A DNA stretch of 64,000 nt from Tricholoma matsutake (lineage: Eukaryota; Basidiomycota; Agaricomycetes; Agaricales; Tricholomataceae), in assembly GCA_026075535.2 (NCBI GenBank), contig AP026539.1:7874001-7938000 (forward strand), given 5' to 3'. A program made the position numbers and the translations under genes. Positions 1 to 10,644 of this stretch are shown in pieces. How positions within the stretch are numbered: the first letter of the stretch is position 1; each line of letters starts with the position of its first letter. The notes under the pieces are model-generated. The model ran no database searches. It saw only the letters and a program-made list of their open reading frames with translations, and was not told where the DNA came from.

Positions 1-1648
1 AGGCCTCGTGTGCGACACCGTCGAACTGAAGTCACCTGGACAACATCTTCTCGACTAGTTTACCCAGAGTGTTCAGTAGCACGATGGGCCTGAACGACTT
101 TGGAGTGGAATAATTAGGTTTCCCTGGTTTCGGGATGATAACCGACAGGGATTCCTTGAAGTGGGCTGGCCAATGGCCAGCGGTGATGCACGCCTCGGCA
201 ATGCAGGTAATGAGCCCTGCCACTTCCGGGTTGCTACACCAGTGTTTGAGGTGCGACCACGTAACATGATCGGGCCCTGGAGCGGAACGGGAAGAGCATG
301 CATTTAGCGCTTCTTTCATTTCCGTAACGGAGAATGGGATCCAGGCCCTTTCAGGCACCGGATCGAGATCATTAAGGATACTCAGATCGACTACTCGATC
401 TGAGGCAGCATTGTAGGACCCATCAAGGGCAGCCCAAAGGGAATCCAGATCGTTACAGGGTTCTCCCCGATAGGAGATAGCCTCGTACGATGGGAGGTTG
501 CGTTGACGAGTCCAGGACATCAGGTCCCAGGGTCGCCTATTCATCGTAGCCACTTCTTGGATACGGTCATCAAAGAAGTCGCGCTTTGCGTGTCGCATGA
601 CTTTTCTGTAATGCCTCCAGTCCTCCTTGTCCCAGGAGGCTCTGTAGGCGTCTAGGGCACCACTGCATTCGTCTGTCCACCACCCTTTGGACGACTTGCC
701 GAGGCGAGATTCCTTGGCATGGTTTTCCCATGCCTTGTTCAAAATCGTTGATATTGCCGAGACGACATCATCGATTTCTGCCGAAGTATCTCTGTGCCAA
801 TTTAGCCACAGAGTCAAAGCGGAGGAGACAGCGTCCCGATAAGATGCTTCCTCCTCGGATCCTTTTTTGATGGACCACTTGGTAACCGGAACCAAAGATT
901 CCGGGCCAGGTAGCACTAATGTCAGAGGGGCGTGGTCGGACGTTCCCCTGGCTTCAGGTACAATTTCACAGTACAGTACAAATCTGAGATCCATAGGTAC
1001 GAACATTAGGTCGATCACCATGGGGTGAAGGCCCTGTTGAGGGGGGAAATGTGTGGGGCCCTCCACTACTGGTAGGGCTCTAGTCAGGCCTAATGCTGTA
1101 GCTGTTTCCACTAAGTGGTCAGCATGGATAGAGTGTTCAGGCCCCTGGGGGTCCCAGGAGGCGTGTCTCACGTTGAAATCACCACACATGAAGTGTAGGC
1201 GGGGGATCGTCATGATGTTCTCAAATAAGAGCGTGATGGCCGAATGTTGGCTGTCTGAGTATACGTTAGTGAGTAGCATGACGTCCTCCCCTATTCCCAG
1301 TGAGAACAGAAGGATGTCACAATCGTCGATCAGATCTTGTCTGAGACCCGGTCTTAGATTAGCGATGCTGTTCACAAAGTATACAGCGACGCGTGGAGGG
1401 GAGTCGATCCCCGATGGGCGCACTAAGGTTCCCCAGTTTGGGCTCATTGGTGCGCCTATAACTTCTTCCCCTTCCCTGTTGTGGGCAGAGGGGGCGTGTC
1501 TTATCAACCGCCAAGGAGGCTCTTGAATAAAAAGCAGGTTGTAATCATCTACGAAGTCTGCCAGTAATGAGTCCATGTAACCCCAATTTCGATTTACATT
1601 TTGGCTAAATACGCGTAGCTGAGGGGTAGATCTAAGTCTGTCTCTCAT
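1..1648 (-). pseudogene. LINE-A ORF2 (EN-RT-RNH) N-terminal part, L1
   Basis: Starts at ATG 1646-1648, immediately after the ORF1 stop. It encodes the APE endonuclease domain (SQNVN near residue 15, QEPPW Glu43, CGDFN near 156, SDH near 237), the linker with the GWWTDECSG block near residue 320, and the start of the reverse transcriptase (IIPKPGKPN near 500). The reading frame is clean for 538 codons, then a TGA at 32-34 replaces the CGA arginine codon found in sister copies, a CpG-type change. It nicks target DNA and primes reverse transcription in intact copies; this copy is dead. Confidence 0.9.
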
Positions 1649-2407
1649 TTACGTTTGGCCACCGTGTTCTGCGGGATGGTAAGTAGGAGGGGAATGAGAA
1701 TTGTGTTTTGCACTCACCTCGTCGTAGCGAGCTTTGATCCAATCTCGGTCAAAGCGATGTTGCCAAAAATTTCACCGACGATCGTCGGATGCATGGTTCT
1801 TCCGGCAGTTTATGCACCTAGCCGGGTGAGGACATGCTGCCCCCTCAGGGGTAGCTGGGATGGGGGGGTTTGCCTTGGCGTTTCCCTTACAACACCCTGC
1901 AAGAACACGATGGTGCTCCTTGTGGTGTGGGCCTGCACAGATCGGACATTTGGTCTGTGGAGCTCTGCATGCAGGGGTGGGATGACCCCACTTCCAGCAT
2001 CGTTGGCACAACGGCAGTCCAGGGTTTGCCCTGGCAGCCCTAACATAAGCGACGTAGCGTCCGAATTGAACGCCCCGACTGATAAGAGCCTTGGCTCGTG
2101 CACCGCTGACTGAGTCAGCGATGTTGAGGTAGACGGTGCACGTATCCGACATCTTCGAATCACGTACTACCTGGGGAGGGACTTGTAACACTGTGAGGTC
2201 CGATATTCCGGACTTTCCCAAGTGTGCAACCACGACATCAAGCGTTAGCGCCTTGTCGTTAGCGATGAATAGCACATCGACCAGCTTAAGGTAGGATGTG
2301 GATGTGGGTAGCGCTGCGTCTACTTGCAACATGAAGGGGAACGCCTTATGAGCCGCCTCCTTGAAACAACAAAGGTCCTCCTCGGAGGCCACGACGTCTG
2401 TAGCTAC
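1649..2407 (-). pseudogene. LINE-A ORF1 (Gag-like) C-terminal part, L1
   Basis: Equivalent to about residues 390-640 of the intact ORF1 at 30439-32361. It includes the CQRCWKWGH zinc knuckle and the following cysteine-rich segments. A TGA at 1769-1771 replaces the final cysteine codon (TGC) of the last knuckle, so both the domain and the tail are lost. In the family this is an RNA-binding nucleocapsid-like protein that coats the element's mRNA. The ORF1 stop and ORF2 start abut as TAA-ATG at the 1649/1648 boundary. Confidence 0.85.
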
Positions 2408-4670
2408 TTTTTTTTTTTTTTTTTTTTTTTTTTTGGGTCAACAATTTATAATGCGGGGCTCGATCGCAGTCCGCGGAGCAGGGTACAAACTAGGGTACTA
2501 CTATATCTATGTGTTCCCCTCGCCCATCTCCCACCCAGGTCCTCGTTTTAGCCACTTTAGGCGGGCAGTGCCACAGACGTTGGCCTCTCAGCCAGGAAAG
2601 GCAATAATCCGGAGGGGAAGCCTCCCCCTCCCAAAGCTAGCCATTAGGTCGCCCACTGGTACCAACCGGTCCCCCGGCCACATATCCAACCGAAGTCAGA
2701 TCAGGCGCAGTGGTGTCAATTCACCGTAAATCCCCCCTTGCGGGAGGAATAACCGATAGCCTACTTCCAGCCAGCGAGGATTGACCACCCCAGACGAATG
2801 GGGTGGACCATCACCGTGTTTGCGCATGAGTGACAGAGATGTGGTAGCTGGTTGTTCACCTGGTTATTCACCGGAACTACCGTAGGCAGGGGGGCCGAGA
2901 CCCCCCTTCGAGCAAATGCCGACATGTGCATGCACTCGATGACAACGTCCCCCCCGCAGCGGGGGGAAGGTGGAGGGAAGCGACAAAATGTCACTATCCC
3001 GATATCGGCCACCAATTATTTGGTGGGCATGGTTGTGGAGGGGTGTTCCCCTATAGGTTGCGGCGCGGCTGTCTCTGAGGACCTTGAGGATGACGGCGTC
3101 GTGATGAGGACAAGGGTTCCTCATGATGGAGCTCTGCATGAGCTGCCTGCCTAGCCGCGTAGGAAGCCCTGAAGGCTGCCGGTGACGTGAGATCGAGAGG
3201 CAATCTGGCAGCTGCTAGTTCTGCCGACATTGGCTCGGACAATCGCCAGGTGGTTGTGAATAGTTCCCATGCCATCTGGCGCCATGCATTCCTCTCTATG
3301 AGTGGAACGGCGGATACTCGGATGGTACCGACGAAAATCGTCATAGCCTCCAGTAAATGTAGAAAGCCATGAGAGGTGGACGTTATGTCCACCCTCTCAT
3401 CTCTCGACAACGGAGGCTCATCCTCCACCAACTCTGGGATGGCGGATGAACCCGGTGATGTGGGGAGGGGCGGCGCAGATTGCTCCTGCTGCCCCTCTGG
3501 ATAGAGGAGCTCGGTGATGCCGAGCTCTTGATTGTTGTTGGCCTCGAGCCCAAGCTCGAGAGCCAGATCATGCACCTCATCGGCTATCACTTGTGATGCC
3601 AAGAAGCGGTTTATCGTCTCCTGCGAGGCTAGCTCGGTGAGACCCGGAATGAATTCAACGTCTCCGCCGGTGGCAGAGCCGTCATCGTCATCTGGCAGGT
3701 CAGAGGAGTCATCCTCCGCCCAAAGATTGTGGAACTGGTTAGCCACATCAGAGTCCCATCCGCTCAGGGAGACGTGTCCGAACTCTGGGAGGTAGTTGTC
3801 GTCGAAGTCTGCGAAGTCGGCATTTGTGTATAGGAGGGGGTCGCCATGAGCCGCCTGGTGTCGAGTTCGCGCTCTACGGTTTGCAGAGGGCATTGAGGAT
3901 GATTTAGCACAAGTAGATGACGGTAGAAGTCAAGATACGTAGCATGATAATGATAACAGACGGTCCCTTATCTCAATTCCGGGTCCACCCGACACAGCCT
4001 CCAGACGCTCCGAGGGGGCAGGCAGGCCGCAAATCCTGCTGCCGATTGGGAGGGACGATTGAACCCGGTTCCAAACACCTCAAGGGTGTGAGTGCCGGAG
4101 GTAAAGAGTCGGTGGTGAATAGCGGCCACCAGAGCGTCGACCTAGCCACCAGGGGGCACCATCGCCCGGCCCCTTTTAACGATGGTGTATTCCAATAGGT
4201 AGTCAGTGTAGCAGGTCTCTAGATGTAGAAACTCACGCAGCATGGAGGTAGGAAGCCTCCCAGACGACCCACAATGCAGTGAATATGTCCCTCCTCCTGA
4301 ACCAGACCTCCCCCAGCTAAACGAATGCGACGACTTGGGCGAGCATTGAAGTAGGCATCCCACACCCACTCTAAGCCCCCATAGGGGCCCAGACTACTCT
4401 TTCATTGCCAACACTCACCTAACCAGGATCCTCGAAGCCCAGGAGAACGAGACGAATAGCAGACACTGTCAAAAACAGTGACTGGGGCATCCACAGAGAT
4501 CGGATGGACGGATCTCTTAGCAAATCAGGGCAGGCCTGGAGACGCCGAGAGCGTTCGTGATGGTGAAATCCGATCGAAAATCGGACCAAAATTGAAGTGT
4601 CGACGTCGCGTGCAACGTTGAGCAGAGGTGTTTACCACTATTTATGGTGGTTGTAACAAGTCAAGGAGCG
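2408..4670 (-). mobile_element. NA2 non-autonomous retroposon, full length (copy 1)
   Basis: Poly(T) at 2408-2434 is the reverse complement of the element's poly(A). It is followed by the shared terminal motif (TTATAA and the CCGCGGACTGCGATCG core, reverse-complemented from 2435). The 5' end is at 4670, reading CGCTCCTTGACTTGTTAC on the minus strand. In sense order: 5' UTR 4670-3894, one ORF 3893-3051, and a 3' UTR of ~615 nt rich in hairpins. There is no RT or endonuclease. Length 2.26 kb, like other complete NA1/NA2 copies. Flanks give no clear target duplication (left ends in LINE-A, right begins TGCTGAAAAGG), so one flank has probably been rearranged. Confidence 0.88.
3051..3893 (-). CDS. 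NA2-encoded protein of unknown function, 280 aa
   Basis: An intact ORF inside the NA2 retroposon; I do not recognise the protein. ATG 3891-3893 is the first in-frame ATG after the ~775 nt leader. Visible parts in order: a basic start (MPSANRRARTRHQ), an acidic Asp-rich stretch (residues ~25-85, including SSDLPDDDD), a Glu/Leu helix-prone block, a Pro/Ser linker, the family-conserved core IPELVEDEPPLS followed by a predicted-helical domain (RNAWRQMAWELFTTTWRLSE at ~210-230), and an Arg-rich tail (RRRHPQGPQRQPRR). The NA1 ORFs share the second half clearly and diverge in the first half. Preservation across diverged copies suggests selection. A basic-tail nucleic-acid or RNP-binding role is possible but is inference. 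Confidence 0.75.
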   Translation of the reverse strand: MPSANRRARTRHQAAHGDPLLYTNADFADFDDNYLPEFGHVSLSGWDSDVANQFHNLWAEDDSSDLPDDDDGSATGGDVEFIPGLTELASQETINRFLASQVIADEVHDLALELGLEANNNQELGITELLYPEGQQEQSAPPLPTSPGSSAIPELVEDEPPLSRDERVDITSTSHGFLHLLEAMTIFVGTIRVSAVPLIERNAWRQMAWELFTTTWRLSEPMSAELAAARLPLDLTSPAAFRASYAARQAAHAELHHEEPLSSSRRRHPQGPQRQPRRNL

Positions 4671-4964
4671 TGCTGAAAAGGATGGTAACTGAGATAAATG
4701 AGATGAGAAGGAGCAACTTGTGGAAATGAAAGTGGTCGGCTGTGTGTGTCGAGTTCGAATGCCCAGTTGTCACCAGATGGAGCTGTGTGGTCTCTTAGGG
4801 TCTCATCTACTACTAGATGCGAGTCGGAAAGGACATGGACAAGCAAAAATGAATTTCTGTCTGCACACACACATCTCTATCTACAATGTCATGTGACCAC
4901 TAAGGGGAATGCCACACTCTGGCATGGCTCTGCTACAGACTCTGCTATGTGCGCTACTGCCATG
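4671..4964. other. Unassigned sequence, ~295 bp
   Basis: The only stretch besides the Ty3 relic that I cannot place in LINE-A or NA. It has lower GC than its surroundings and contains short CA/TG runs (for example around 4741 and 4863). No ORF, RNA gene or repeat end is recognisable. It may be the last piece of pre-existing host DNA or a badly decayed repeat. The right edge is approximate: recognisable NA1-like sequence resumes near 4965. Confidence 0.5.
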
Positions 4965-5665
4965 GCTACACCGGTACAAACGAGATGATCCGGAGGTAGC
5001 AGCTGCCCTAAAGGCAGTTAGAGATCTATGGGCCAGAGAAGACCTCTCCGACCCTGAGGATGACGAGGACTCTCTTGCTATGCAAGAGGCCCTCAATTAC
5101 GCCGAGAGCAGCCCCAAGCTTGCCTTGAGGCACGCGATAGACCGTGTGCTGTGGGTGCAGGACATCCATGTTGCACATAAATGATGGACTCGCAGTCTCG
5201 AACGCGAGGACATGTATTCACAGGAGCTCGGCATGGCCGAGCTCTTCTATCCAGAGGCATCCCCTGCCCCATTACCGCCTTTGCCCCCCATCCCTGAGTT
5301 GGTGGAGGATGAAGTGCCGCTATCTGTGAATGAGACGTTGGAAATTGAAGCAAGCCACCTCTCATGCCATGCTACACCAACTGGATGCGATGACCATGTT
5401 TGTTGGTACCGCCCGTACGTCCACCGTTCCCCCTGCAGAGAGGAACGCATGGTGCCAAATGGCCTGGGAGTTATTCACAACCACCTGGTGACTGTCTGAG
5501 ACGATGTTGGTGGAACTAGCAGCTGCTCTGACACCTCTGGATCTCACGTCTCTGGCAGCCTTCTGGGCTTCCTACACGGCGATGCACACTGCTCGATCTG
5601 GGGAACCCTCGTGCCCAGCACGGCGCCGTCATCCTCAAGGTCCTCAAGGACAGCAGCACCACAAC
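4965..5665 (+). pseudogene. NA1-type ORF remnant
   Basis: Decayed copy of the NA1 ORF. Recognisable pieces include the DLSDPEDDEDSLAMQEALNYAESS block (~5040-5110), the ELGMAELFYPEASP block (~5220-5260) and the IPELVEDEVPLS block (~5290-5330). It has an in-frame TGA (5182-5184), a small insertion that breaks the frame near 5345-5360, and the conserved domain is split over different frames. The N-terminal ~40 codons are missing. Non-functional. Confidence 0.8.
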
Positions 5666-5992
5666 TAGTACAGGGACTTATCCCCCTCTACATTCACAGC
5701 CACCAAGTAACTGGTGGCCATTATTGGGATGGTGACATGGTGTCGCCTCCCTATACCTTCCCCCCACTGCGGGGGGGACGATGTCATCGAGTTCATGCAC
5801 ATGTTTGCATTTGCTCGAGGGGGGCCTTGGCCCCCTACTTACAGCGGTCACGGTGAATAACCAGGTGAACAACCACCCGCCTCGCTACTGTCACTCGTGC
5901 ACAACACGGAGATGGTCCACCTCATTTGTCTGGGGTGGTCAACTCTCATTGGCTGGAAATACGCAGATGGTTATTCCTCCCGCAAGGGGGGA
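4965..5992 (+). mobile_element. NA1-like fragment, split by LINE-A L2
   Basis: Plus-strand NA copy that begins within its ORF (near the codons for YDxDDPxVA) and runs into its 3' UTR, where it is cut at the CCCGCAAGGGGGGA motif (5980-5992) by the LINE-A poly(T). The same motif reappears at 44940, just after the 5' end of another minus LINE-A, and there the NA 3' UTR continues to 45232. The two halves look like one NA element and the shared GCAAGGGGGGATTT like a target duplication, although ~39 kb now separates them. Confidence 0.75.
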
Positions 5993-6014
5993 TTTTTTTT
6001 TTTTTTTTGTTTTG

Positions 6015-6060
6015 GGTCAAAAGTTTATAACGCGGCGCCCGATCGCAGTCCGCGGTAGAG
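6015..6060 (-). other. LINE-A 3'-terminal conserved tail, shared with NA
   Basis: Immediately before the poly(A), every LINE-A and NA copy with a 3' end carries a CCGCGGACTGCGATCG core, a GC-rich closing arm and GTTATAAA followed by TTGACCC or TTGATCC. Arms CGCGG and CCGCG can pair to give a stem with a ~14 nt loop. LINE/SINE pairs that share a 3' tail are known from other organisms, where the tail is the recognition site of the LINE reverse transcriptase. The same role here is inferred. Confidence 0.75.
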
Positions 6061-6537
6061 ACATACAAATGAAGTACACTACACCCAGCCCAAGTCCTCC
6101 TCCTGCTAATCTTCGCACCAACCACCTGGATAGCTGCGATGACCACTAAGGGGGCCGCCTTTATCGAGTAAACGGACTTGCCAGTGGTGGCGTACCGACA
6201 ACTCGGACTTGACGATGTTGTGTTCCCCGGATCCCTACGGGTATGTGTGCAAGATTTAGGGGAAACTGCTGCCCCGATGTGAGCCTCTCAGCTCGGAAAG
6301 GAAGGCGTAGCCGACTGAGTCATTGTAACACGCGACCGACATTGGATCTGAAAGTGCTCAGCCACCTCCCCGAACCGGTACCTAGTTTCGTGTCCCGCCT
6401 CCCTGACAGTCACTCCTGAACACGGGTGGGCCCCCTTTATGAGGGTTAACGGACTCGTCTGGTGCCCTGCGGCCACCCCGACATACCGATAACACTAGCC
6501 AGAACCAGACGAGGGTCATACGCCCTGCGCGCACAAC

Positions 6538-9500
6538 CTATCCTGGATCCCACGCAAGTGAGTTGAACGATCCTAGTGCAGGATTGTTGTCCATGAATTC
6601 ATGGAAGCCTTCGACAGAGTCTGGGCTCGCACGAGTTTCTTTGCGATCCACCCTGGGGCAGACGCGCAGCAGATGGTCCCGAGTTTGTATGTCAGGACCA
6701 AGGCACCAGCATTGGTATTCCCCGTCAAGGGATAGACGTTGACGATACTCCCCTATAGGAGCATGGCCAGTGATCATACGAGTTGAACGAGAAGTCAACG
6801 TAGTGTTGTTTCCCATTACTTTCAGCCAAGGCCCACCTTTGTGAGTTGAGGGTAATACCGGTTTTCCACCTACTCCTTTGAGTTGGTAGAAGTGCCGACC
6901 ACGATACGCCGGATCTGCGAACCGGGTGTGCCAATCCTTACAAACGGCCTTTTCGACCTGATTTTTAAGGTAGTCTAAAGACGTCCGCGGGTGTCTGCCC
7001 ACGGAGATCTTGGTAGATGTAGCTACATCATGAGCCATCTTATGCACATTCCACTCGAATTTCAAGGGGACATGCCAGAATGTAATGGTTCTCTCTTCGT
7101 CTCCGGCAAGCCAGGGACGGAGGGAGCGACAAGCGTCCAGGGCGAAGATTTGCCCAGAGCGTGGTTTTGGATCGATAAGGGACTCAATGCCCATGGTGGA
7201 ATCCGAGAAAATCACCAACTTTTTGCATCCTCTGCTGCACGCAGCGGATACGCCTAGTTGGTGAGCAAAGAGTTCGACTTCTGGGGGGGTTCTCCTCCCA
7301 GAGGCTGAGACAACGCGATCTACCTGCTCTCCCTGTCCGAAGACAAGAGCGCAGGCAACAGCTTGAAATTTGGCATCTGTGGGCACCGAAGCGTCCACTG
7401 CGACGACGAGAGTGTCATCCTCAACCTGGGCAGAAGCCCAGGCCTTATCGAGGTCACTCCTGTAAGAATTCCTCGCTCCATCCTCCTTAGAGGTGAGGCG
7501 ATGAGAGGAGAAACGAGTGGGGAATAAGTCCTTCACTCTGTTCCCAGGTGTGTTTTCTTCCCCGAAGGGGTCGAATTCATCGCCTGGTACGAGGGCCAGA
7601 GCTGCAGCCGAGGCGACAGATGGGCCTTGTAGGTTAAGTGTGTCTAGCACGTTCCCTCCCCAGAGTCCTAGCTCATGAGAATGGGTAGTGCCGACATGAT
7701 TAGGCCCTAAGATTGCCCTTAGGGGGTGTGATGGAGCCAATAGAGGGGTTCTGAATACCCCTCTGTCGACTAAACGACGCAGTAACAGCTGCATAGGCAG
7801 CAGTCCAGCGATACTTTCCAGGCCACCGATTGGGGTGGTTCTGAATGCACCGAGGATCCAACGTGCAGCGATAGACTGCACTTGGGCCAACGTCTTAATG
7901 ACACCTTTGACGCGAGCGCCTTTGAAGTGCCATAGTCTAAGTCCATACGTCATAATAGGTACAACACACGAACGGTATAGGAGGCGTTTCTGCATAGGGG
8001 TTAGCCCTCTGACAGAATTGCCGAGCATTCCCATCGCCCTCGCAGTGGTGAGGGCTTTGGTGGAGTAGAACCGCGTGTGCTCTTTGAAAGAGAGTTTGCG
8101 GTCGAAGAAGAAACCAAGGTACCTCCAGGTAACCTTGGGCTTGAGGGGGGTGTTGCCCGTGTATGGGGCAAAGCCGAGATCAATGGGTAAGGGAGTGAAT
8201 CTCCTCGCCCTTGAGAAGTGAAAGATTTCAGACTTGTCGTGTTCAAGGACAAGTCCAAGGGAGGTGAATGCCTGAAAGATCCAGCCATACGCTTCTTTAA
8301 GAAGGGGGAGATTGTCCTCCAACTGTGGGGAGCAGGCGATGAGGGTGCCATCGTCCACATAAGACATGAGATTGACATCTCTGCTGACTTCGCTTCTTCT
8401 GAAGAGCTTCATAATGGGCGTCAGATACAACGCCGATAAGACAGGGGACAGGGCAGAGCCTTGGCCTACTCCCACATCTGCTGCAAAGGAGCCAGATGAG
8501 AAAGCGTTCCATTTGTAGGTCGTCTTGTGACCGACCAAATATGAACGGAAGAAGTTTACTACTTGCGTAGGAAACCCCGACCATGAGATGATCTCCAACA
8601 GAACCTGGTGGTTCAAGGAGGGGAAGAACTGAGCGATGTCGAACGCGACAACACTCGTTTTGAGCCCCTTGGCCCATCCTGCTCTGACCCGGTGGGTAAG
8701 GTAAATTCCTGCGTCCTCAGTGGAACGCTGGGCGACACCTCCGAACTGGTTTTGCTCGAAGGCTTCGTGTGCGACCCCGTCAAACTGGAGTCGCCTAGAC
8801 AACATCTTTTCGACCAGTTTGCCCAGAGTATTCAGTAGCACAATAGGTCTGAATGACTTTGGAGTGGAGTAGTTCGGTTTCCCCGGCTTCGGGATAATAA
8901 CCGACAGGGATTCCTTAAAGTGAGCTGGCCAGTGGCCAGCGGTGATGCATGCCTCAGCAATGCGGGTGATAAGCCCTGCCACTTCTGGGTTGCTGCACCA
9001 GTGTTTTAGGTGCGACCATGTAACATGATCGGGACCTGGAGCGGAACGGGAGGAGCACGCATTTAGCGCTTCTTTCATTTCCGTGACGGAGAATGGGATC
9101 CAGGCCCTTTCAGGCACCGGATCGAGTTCCTCAAGAATGCTCAGATCGACTACTCGATCTGATGCGGCGTTATAGGACCCATCAAGGGCAGCCCACAGGG
9201 AATCTAGATCGTTGCAGGGTTCTCCCCGATAGGAGATAGCCTCGTACGACGGAAGGTTGTGTTGACGTGTCCAGGACATCAAATCCCAGGGTCGTCTATT
9301 CATCGTAGCCACTTCTTGGATACGGTTGTCGAAGAAGTCACATTTAGCATGTCGCATGACTTGTCTATAAAGCCTCCAGTCCTCCTCATCACGGGAGGCT
9401 CTGTAGGCGTCTAGGGCACCGCTGCATTCGTCTGTCCACCAGCCTTTGGACGACTTGCCGAGGCGAGATTCCTTGGCATGGTTTTCCCATGCCTTGTTTA

Positions 9501-9864
9501 AAATCGTTGATATCGCCGAAACGACTTCATCTATTTCTGCCGAAGTATCTCCGTGCCAATTTAGCCACGGAGTTAAAGCGGAGGAGACAGCATCCCGATA
9601 GGACGCTTCCTCCTCGGATCCTTTTCTGATGGACCACTTGGTGACCGGAACCAAAGATCCCGGGCCAGGCAGCACTAATGTCAGGGGGGCGTGGTCAGAC
9701 GTTCCCCTGGCTTCAGGTACGATCTCGCAGTACAGTACGAATCTGAGATCCATAGGTACGAACATCAGGTCGATCACCGTGGGGTGAAGGCCCTGTTGTG
9801 GGGGAAAGTGGGTAGGGCCCTCCAATACTGGTAGGGCTCTCGTCAGGCCTAATGCCGTGGTCGT
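6538..9864 (-). pseudogene. LINE-A ORF2, residues ~181-1288 (L2, 3' part)
   Basis: Open for ~1108 codons to the TAG at 6538-6540. It contains the second half of the APE endonuclease (SDHAPLTL), the GWWTDECSG linker, the complete reverse transcriptase (FDIAQFFPSLNH first Asp near residue 589; YVDDGTL catalytic pair near 684-685), the RNase H domain (VAVDAS Asp ~1004, PPEVELF Glu ~1040, FSDST Asp ~1068, KMAHD Asp ~1126) and a C-terminal CWC...HLLRVC finger (~1232-1249) common in fungal LINEs. It was separated from its N-terminus by the NA1 at 9868-12087, with the 13 bp duplication at the break. Confidence 0.92.
9852..9864. repeat. Target-site duplication of NA1 copy 1
   Basis: ATGCCGTGGTCGT here and again at 12088-12100, on either side of NA1 9868-12087. 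Three extra bases (CGT, 9865-9867) lie between this copy and the NA1 5' end. Removing NA1 plus one copy restores a continuous endonuclease reading frame. Confidence 0.95.
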
Positions 9865-10057
9865 CGTCGCTCCTTAACTTGTTACAACCACCATAAATAG
9901 TGGTAAACACCTCTGCTCAACGTTGCAAGCGACGTCGACACTCCAATTTTCGTCCGATTTTCGATCGGATTTCGCCATCACGAACGCTCTCGGCGTCTCC
10001 AGGCCTACCCTGATTTGCTAAGAGATCCGTCCATCCGATCTCCGTGGATGCCCCAGT

Positions 10058-10074
10058 CATTGTTTTTGACAATG
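10058..10074 (+). other. NA 5' UTR hairpin with compensatory changes
   Basis: Arms CATTGT and ACAATG pair around a TTTTG loop. In NA2 (4464-4480, minus strand) the arms are CACTGT and ACAGTG, a paired T-to-C / A-to-G change that keeps the stem. NA3 (near 23438) has CATTGT and ACAGTG, keeping it through a G-U pair. This implies the RNA stem matters. Just upstream, TCCGAT and ATCGGA (9953-9969) form a second short stem found in nearly all copies. Confidence 0.6.
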
Positions 10075-10644
10075 GCTGCTATCTGTCTCGTTCTCCTGGG
10101 CTTCGAGGATCCTGACTAGGTGAGTGTTGTTTATGAAAGAGTAGTCTGGGTCCCTCTGGGGGCTTAGAGTGGGTGTGGGATGCCTGCTTCAACGCTCGCC
10201 CAAGTCGACACACTCGTTTAGTTGGGGGAGGTCTGGCTTAGGGAGAAGGGACGTTATCACTGGATTGCTAGTTGTCTGGGAGGCTTCTAGCCTCCATGCT
10301 CTGTGAGTTTCTATTACTAGAGACATGCTACACTGACTACCCTCTGGAATACACCATCGTTAAAAGGGGCTGGGCGATGGTGCCCCCTAGCGGCTAGGCT
10401 TACACCTCGGTGGCCGCTCCTCACCACTATCCCTCTACCTCCGGTGCTCACTCCTCTGGGGTGTTATGACCCGGGTTCAATCTTCTCCCACCAGGCTACA
10501 GGATGTGCGGCCTGTTCCCCCCTCGGAGCGTTCGGAGGCTGTATCGGGTGGACCCGGAATAGAGATAGGGGATCACCCGTTATCGATGGCACGCTACGTA
10601 TTTTGATTCTTACCATCATCTACAAGCACTAACTTCCTCTCTCA

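Larger units (their letters stand above)
1..2407 (-). mobile_element. LINE-A fragment L1, cut by window edge
   Basis: Non-LTR retrotransposon segment read on the minus strand. It carries the C-terminal third of ORF1 (1649-2407) followed directly by the first ~538 codons of ORF2 (1-1648). The 3' half lies outside the window. The 5' side stops at 2407, where the poly(T) of an NA2 element begins. No matching target duplication is seen beyond the far side of that NA2 (4671), so this may be a 5'-truncated LINE that landed next to NA2's tail rather than a LINE split by NA2. That order is inference. Confidence 0.9.

Noticed and set aside
2408..2434. Poly(T) runs as transcription terminators or low-complexity tracts
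   Set aside because: Each is followed by the reverse complement of the LINE-A/NA 3' tail, so they are retroposon poly(A) tails on the minus strand.
3532..3795. Antisense open frames over the NA ORFs (also near 21607-21870 and 51376-51580)
   Set aside because: They recur only because the NA ORF is repeated; they have no conserved start or stop and run opposite to the retroposon ORF. The frame at 51376 is an accidental fusion into LINE-A L14.
10114..10140. Splice donor-like CTAG-GTGAGT in the NA leader
   Set aside because: The motif is conserved, but I see no matching acceptor and branch site at a usual fungal intron length.
10466..10490. Pol III B-box-like GGGTTCAATCTTC in the NA leader
   Set aside because: Poor match to the B-box consensus, no A-box at proper spacing, and ~600 nt inside the element; a 2.2 kb ORF-bearing RNA is more likely a Pol II transcript.
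10444..10632. Conserved upstream ORF of 62 codons in the NA1 leader
   Set aside because: It begins with a GTG, has no ATG, and is not kept in NA2; conservation is explained by recent common descent of the copies.
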